NCBI GenBank assembly: GCA_947469885.1
Contig: CANIQT010000003.1
Coordinates: forward strand, 62,001-126,000
Length of the DNA stretch: 64,000 nucleotides
Reading direction: 5' to 3'
Source: Bacteroidota bacterium
Lineage (GTDB): Bacteria > Bacteroidota > Bacteroidia > 2-12-FULL-35-15
Shown here in pieces: positions 61,556-64,000 of the stretch. Made by a program: the position numbers and the translations under genes. Position 1 is the first letter of the stretch. Each line of letters starts with the position of its first letter. The notes under the pieces were generated by a model. It saw nothing but the letters and a program-made list of their open reading frames with translations, was not told the DNA's origin and made no database searches.

Positions 61556-62191
61556 TTAGTGTTTCTTTACAATTAAGATAAGATGAGTTTGTTCGCTTCC
61601 ATCACTTTTAAAATAACTCTTTCGAAAGTGATGAAGGAACTCAAAATTATTTTGTTTCAGTGTTTCGGTCAAATACTTCTCTTCATAATAATAAACAAAC
61701 ATTGTGTGCTCTCCGTTGCTGCTGGTTTCAAATTTTGAAGTAGTGTACTCCCCTTCTATTGTACTAAAATAGGCTATTCCTCCAATGTTGAGCAATGTTT
61801 GACAATCTTTAAATAATTTAACAACATCTTGTTTTGATAAATAGGGCATACAAAATCCGCATATAATGGCATCGTATCTGTTTGGCAGTGTACCAATATT
61901 TCGGCAATCCATTATTTTAAAAACAGCAGTGGGATTATTTTGTTTTGCCAGTTTCACCATGTTTGGAGCCACATCTATGGCTTCCAATATAAAATCGGGT
62001 CGTTTGTTAAGTAAATAATTGGTGATGTTTCCTGGACCGCATCCAATTTCAAACACTGTTGCATTGCGTTTTTCAATTAGGTTACAAAACACATCATACG
62101 TGTCGTTATACAAATCCATGTCCATAAATTTGTCTTGATACTGCTGTGCAACTTTATCCCATGTTTCAAATGTAGATTGATAATGGTCCAT
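61556..62191 (-). CDS. Class I SAM-dependent methyltransferase
   Basis: The 211-residue methyltransferase has VFEIGCGPGNITNYLL near 45, IDVAPNMVKLAKQNNPTAVF and DCRNIGTLPNRYDAIICGF; the fold is a standard Rossmann methyltransferase. Substrate cannot be read; the family includes small-molecule and lipid modifiers. It lies 7 bp downstream of the propeller protein on the same strand and may be co-transcribed. Confidence 0.88.
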   Translation of the reverse strand: MDHYQSTFETWDKVAQQYQDKFMDMDLYNDTYDVFCNLIEKRNATVFEIGCGPGNITNYLLNKRPDFILEAIDVAPNMVKLAKQNNPTAVFKIMDCRNIGTLPNRYDAIICGFCMPYLSKQDVVKLFKDCQTLLNIGGIAYFSTIEGEYTTSKFETSSNGEHTMFVYYYEEKYLTETLKQNNFEFLHHFRKSYFKSDGSEQTHLILIVKKH

Positions 62192-62198
62192 TATTTTG

Positions 62199-63407
62199 CT
62201 AGTGATTTACAATTAATTTTCTGACGGCTGTTCGATGATTTGTTTTTATAGAAATAAAATAAATACCATTTTCATCCAATTGCAAATCTATATTTTCTTG
62301 TGTTGTAGTGGTTTTTATCAGTTGTTGCCCGAGTATATTGGTAACTATGATTTCTACATCACCCGAAGGTAGGGAAAGTGTGAACGTTCCTGATGTTGGA
62401 TTAGGATAAACAGAAAATAGCGTATTGTTAGTTGTTTCATTTATTTGTACCGTTGAGTAGGTAGAAATAAAATTTCCGAACGCTACAGGCTGTGCTCCAA
62501 CCGCAACAGAATCAACAACCGAATTAGTAAGTGTATTGATTTCATAAATTCTATTATTATAGTACGAGGTGGTATATACCTTGCTTCCATCAGGTGTCAA
62601 CGATACTCCGTAAGGATAGTTAAAGGCGGTAATGGTAGCTGAAACACTATTGGTTGCAGTGTTTATAACGCTTATGGAATTGCCAATGCTGTTGGCTACA
62701 TACGCTTTGCTTCCATCAGGACTAACTGCCACACCCAATGGATTAGCACCAACCGAGATGGTGGTGATAACGCTGTTGGTGGCTGTGTTGATAACACTTA
62801 CCGAATTGCCATCATCGTTTGTACAATATACTTTACTGCCATCAGGAGTAACCGCAAGCCCAATTGGATGTTGCCCAACCGAAATAGTTGTGGACACGGT
62901 ATTGGTAGCAGTTGAAATTACACTTACTAAGTTCGAACTATAATTTACTACATACACTTTACTTCCATCGGGTGTAATGCAAATGCCAGCAGAAACGTAT
63001 AAAACAGGTATGGTAGCCGATACTGTATTTGTGGAAGCGTCAATTACAGATACTGAATTACTGGTTTCGCTGGCAACATATACTTTACTTCCATCAGGGC
63101 TCACCACTATGCCGCCAGGTCCTGAACCTACAGGAACTGTAGCCGAAACGGTATTGGTGGCACTGTTTATTACACTTACCGAGTTGCTATTATAATTTGT
63201 AATATATACTTTACTAGCATCTGGACTCACACAAACTCCCATCGGCATTAAACCAACAGGCACTGTGGCGGTTAGGGTATTGGTTACTAAATCAACCACC
63301 GACACCGTGTTGCTTGTTACATTGGTGATGTAAGCTGTTTGTGCTACACAAATCCTTCCCGAAATAAAAATAAGGATAAGTGTTCTTAAAAGGAATTTAT
63401 TTTTCAT
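62199..63407 (-). CDS. YVTN-family beta-propeller protein with T9SS sorting domain
   Basis: A 402-residue surface protein with a signal peptide (FLLRTLILIFISGRICVA) and about seven repeats of roughly 42 residues, such as GIVVSPDGSKVYVASETSNS and VSVIDASTNTVSATIPV, which form a YVTN propeller. The T9SS type A domain (FSVYPNPTSGTFTLSL through GIYFISIKTNHRTAVRKLIV) occupies the last 80 residues. It is a likely secreted or surface-attached adhesin or matrix protein. DNA repeats may recombine, since the repeats are near-identical. A dyad and -7-like TAACTTTG lie at 63428-63458. Confidence 0.93.
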   Translation of the reverse strand: MKNKFLLRTLILIFISGRICVAQTAYITNVTSNTVSVVDLVTNTLTATVPVGLMPMGVCVSPDASKVYITNYNSNSVSVINSATNTVSATVPVGSGPGGIVVSPDGSKVYVASETSNSVSVIDASTNTVSATIPVLYVSAGICITPDGSKVYVVNYSSNLVSVISTATNTVSTTISVGQHPIGLAVTPDGSKVYCTNDDGNSVSVINTATNSVITTISVGANPLGVAVSPDGSKAYVANSIGNSISVINTATNSVSATITAFNYPYGVSLTPDGSKVYTTSYYNNRIYEINTLTNSVVDSVAVGAQPVAFGNFISTYSTVQINETTNNTLFSVYPNPTSGTFTLSLPSGDVEIIVTNILGQQLIKTTTTQENIDLQLDENGIYFISIKTNHRTAVRKLIVNH

Positions 63408-63512
63408 TTTAATTGTTTTTGTTTTGTCAAAGTTAATAAAGTTTATTAAAACTTTATTTTCATCAGGTCACAAGGTATGAGCTGCCAACTATGAAACTTG
63501 GATAAAAAAGTT

Positions 63513-64000
63513 CTATGTTTTTATTCCAATAACAAGTATATCATCCGTTTGTTCCATAGTTCCTTTCCAGTTTTTAATAAATGCTTCAAGATGACTTTTT
63601 TGTTCGTTCATTGGTAAATGACAACTGGATAAAAGAAGTTCTTTAAACTTTTTCGACATCAGTTTTTTATCCTTCGGGCTAAACTGGTCAGCATAACCAT
63701 CCGAAAAAAGATAAAGTGTATCACCTTTGTTTGCTTGTATTTCGTGTAGAGTAAAGGGTTCGTTTTTTTCTCCTTTACCAACCGCCATTTTATCTGATTG
63801 CAATTCAGTTAATTGATTATCAGAAATTAATATTGGTTTGTGATATGCAGCACAATATGTAATTTTGTTTTTTTCGAAACGAAGCAAAGTGGCATCCATG
63901 CCATCATTACCCCCTTCGGTGGTTTCTATCAATTTGTTCTTTACATAGTCAAATATTTTGTTTGGCTCTGCAATATTTTTTTCAATCACCGCTTCATTCA
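63513..64000 (-). CDS. SpoIIE-type PP2C serine/threonine phosphatase, C-terminal end
   Basis: The frame is open to the window edge; about 160 residues are visible. DGMDATLLRFEKNKITYCAA and GDTLYLFSDGYADQFSPKDK with a late EQTDDILVIGI match the SpoIIE/RsbU phosphatase fold, including the metal-binding SDG and DD motifs. The apparent start at 63989 (GTG) is inside the domain, and the frame continues upstream, so it is not a true start. In Bacteroidota this domain commonly follows TPR or 7TM sensor regions, which would be outside. Confidence 0.85.
   Translation of the reverse strand, partial: NEAVIEKNIAEPNKIFDYVKNKLIETTEGGNDGMDATLLRFEKNKITYCAAYHKPILISDNQLTELQSDKMAVGKGEKNEPFTLHEIQANKGDTLYLFSDGYADQFSPKDKKLMSKKFKELLLSSCHLPMNEQKSHLEAFIKNWKGTMEQTDDILVIGIKT

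Noticed and set aside
62199-63407. Recombination-derived pseudogene in the YVTN repeats
   Set aside because: The frame is open from signal peptide to T9SS end, with repeats of regular length.

Overview
The window is a low-GC chromosomal segment of a Bacteroidota bacterium, probably a free-living or environmental Sphingobacteriia/Flavobacteriia-like lineage; genus cannot be decided from sequence alone. Supporting marks are gldH (gliding lipoprotein), several T9SS C-terminal sorting domains, a DUF2723/GT117 membrane protein, DUF4421 and DUF6268-type outer-membrane proteins, promoters of the TTG...TAnnTTTG type, and the scarcity of Shine-Dalgarno sequences. No phage, complete insertion sequence, rRNA or CRISPR array was seen.

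Layout. 1-2936 (+): adk (cut by the window edge), obgE, a PAP2 phosphatase and a TylF-like methyltransferase. recJ follows on the minus strand, then a gene-poor stretch (4654-5333) with a 21-bp repeat array and a hairpin-rich GC island. 5334-14133: PQQ-type sugar dehydrogenase, a secreted protein, tRNA-Gln, the DUF2723 protein, a polysaccharide deacetylase, metF, queA and ispD. 14099-25738: an amidohydrolase, then four large membrane glycosyltransferase-like proteins plus a dolichyl-phosphate-mannose-synthase-like GT2. These look like a lipid-carrier sugar synthesis and transfer module; an orphan protein, a 21-bp array and an XRE regulator with a palindromic operator sit among them. 25742-32539 (-): holB, ricT, gldH, a class A PBP and scoA/scoB. 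33680-39329 (+): an operon of three tandem paralogous T9SS cargo proteins followed by a broken adhesin with a chaperone-of-endosialidase domain. 40219-41265: a second orphan protein and another 21-bp array that runs into the aspS stop codon. 43224-47438: a tiny membrane-peptide gene with structured flanks, a LytTR regulator and its propeller-type histidine kinase. 47478-64000: housekeeping (thiL, raiA, nfu-like, mrp, an rRNA methyltransferase, bacilliredoxin), tRNA-Val, outer-membrane and secreted proteins, and the end of a SpoIIE-type phosphatase.

The most unusual feature is in the non-coding DNA. Three intergenic arrays (4817-4986, about 18175-18400, 41016-41265) and a two-copy stub (43617-43658) share a unit length of 21 bp but no sequence. 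In addition, at least ten intergenic stretches are short imperfect tandem repeats of 7 bp, each with its own sequence, resembling the heptanucleotide STRR elements known from cyanobacteria. Two of the three larger arrays lie beside small orphan proteins of uncharacterised families.
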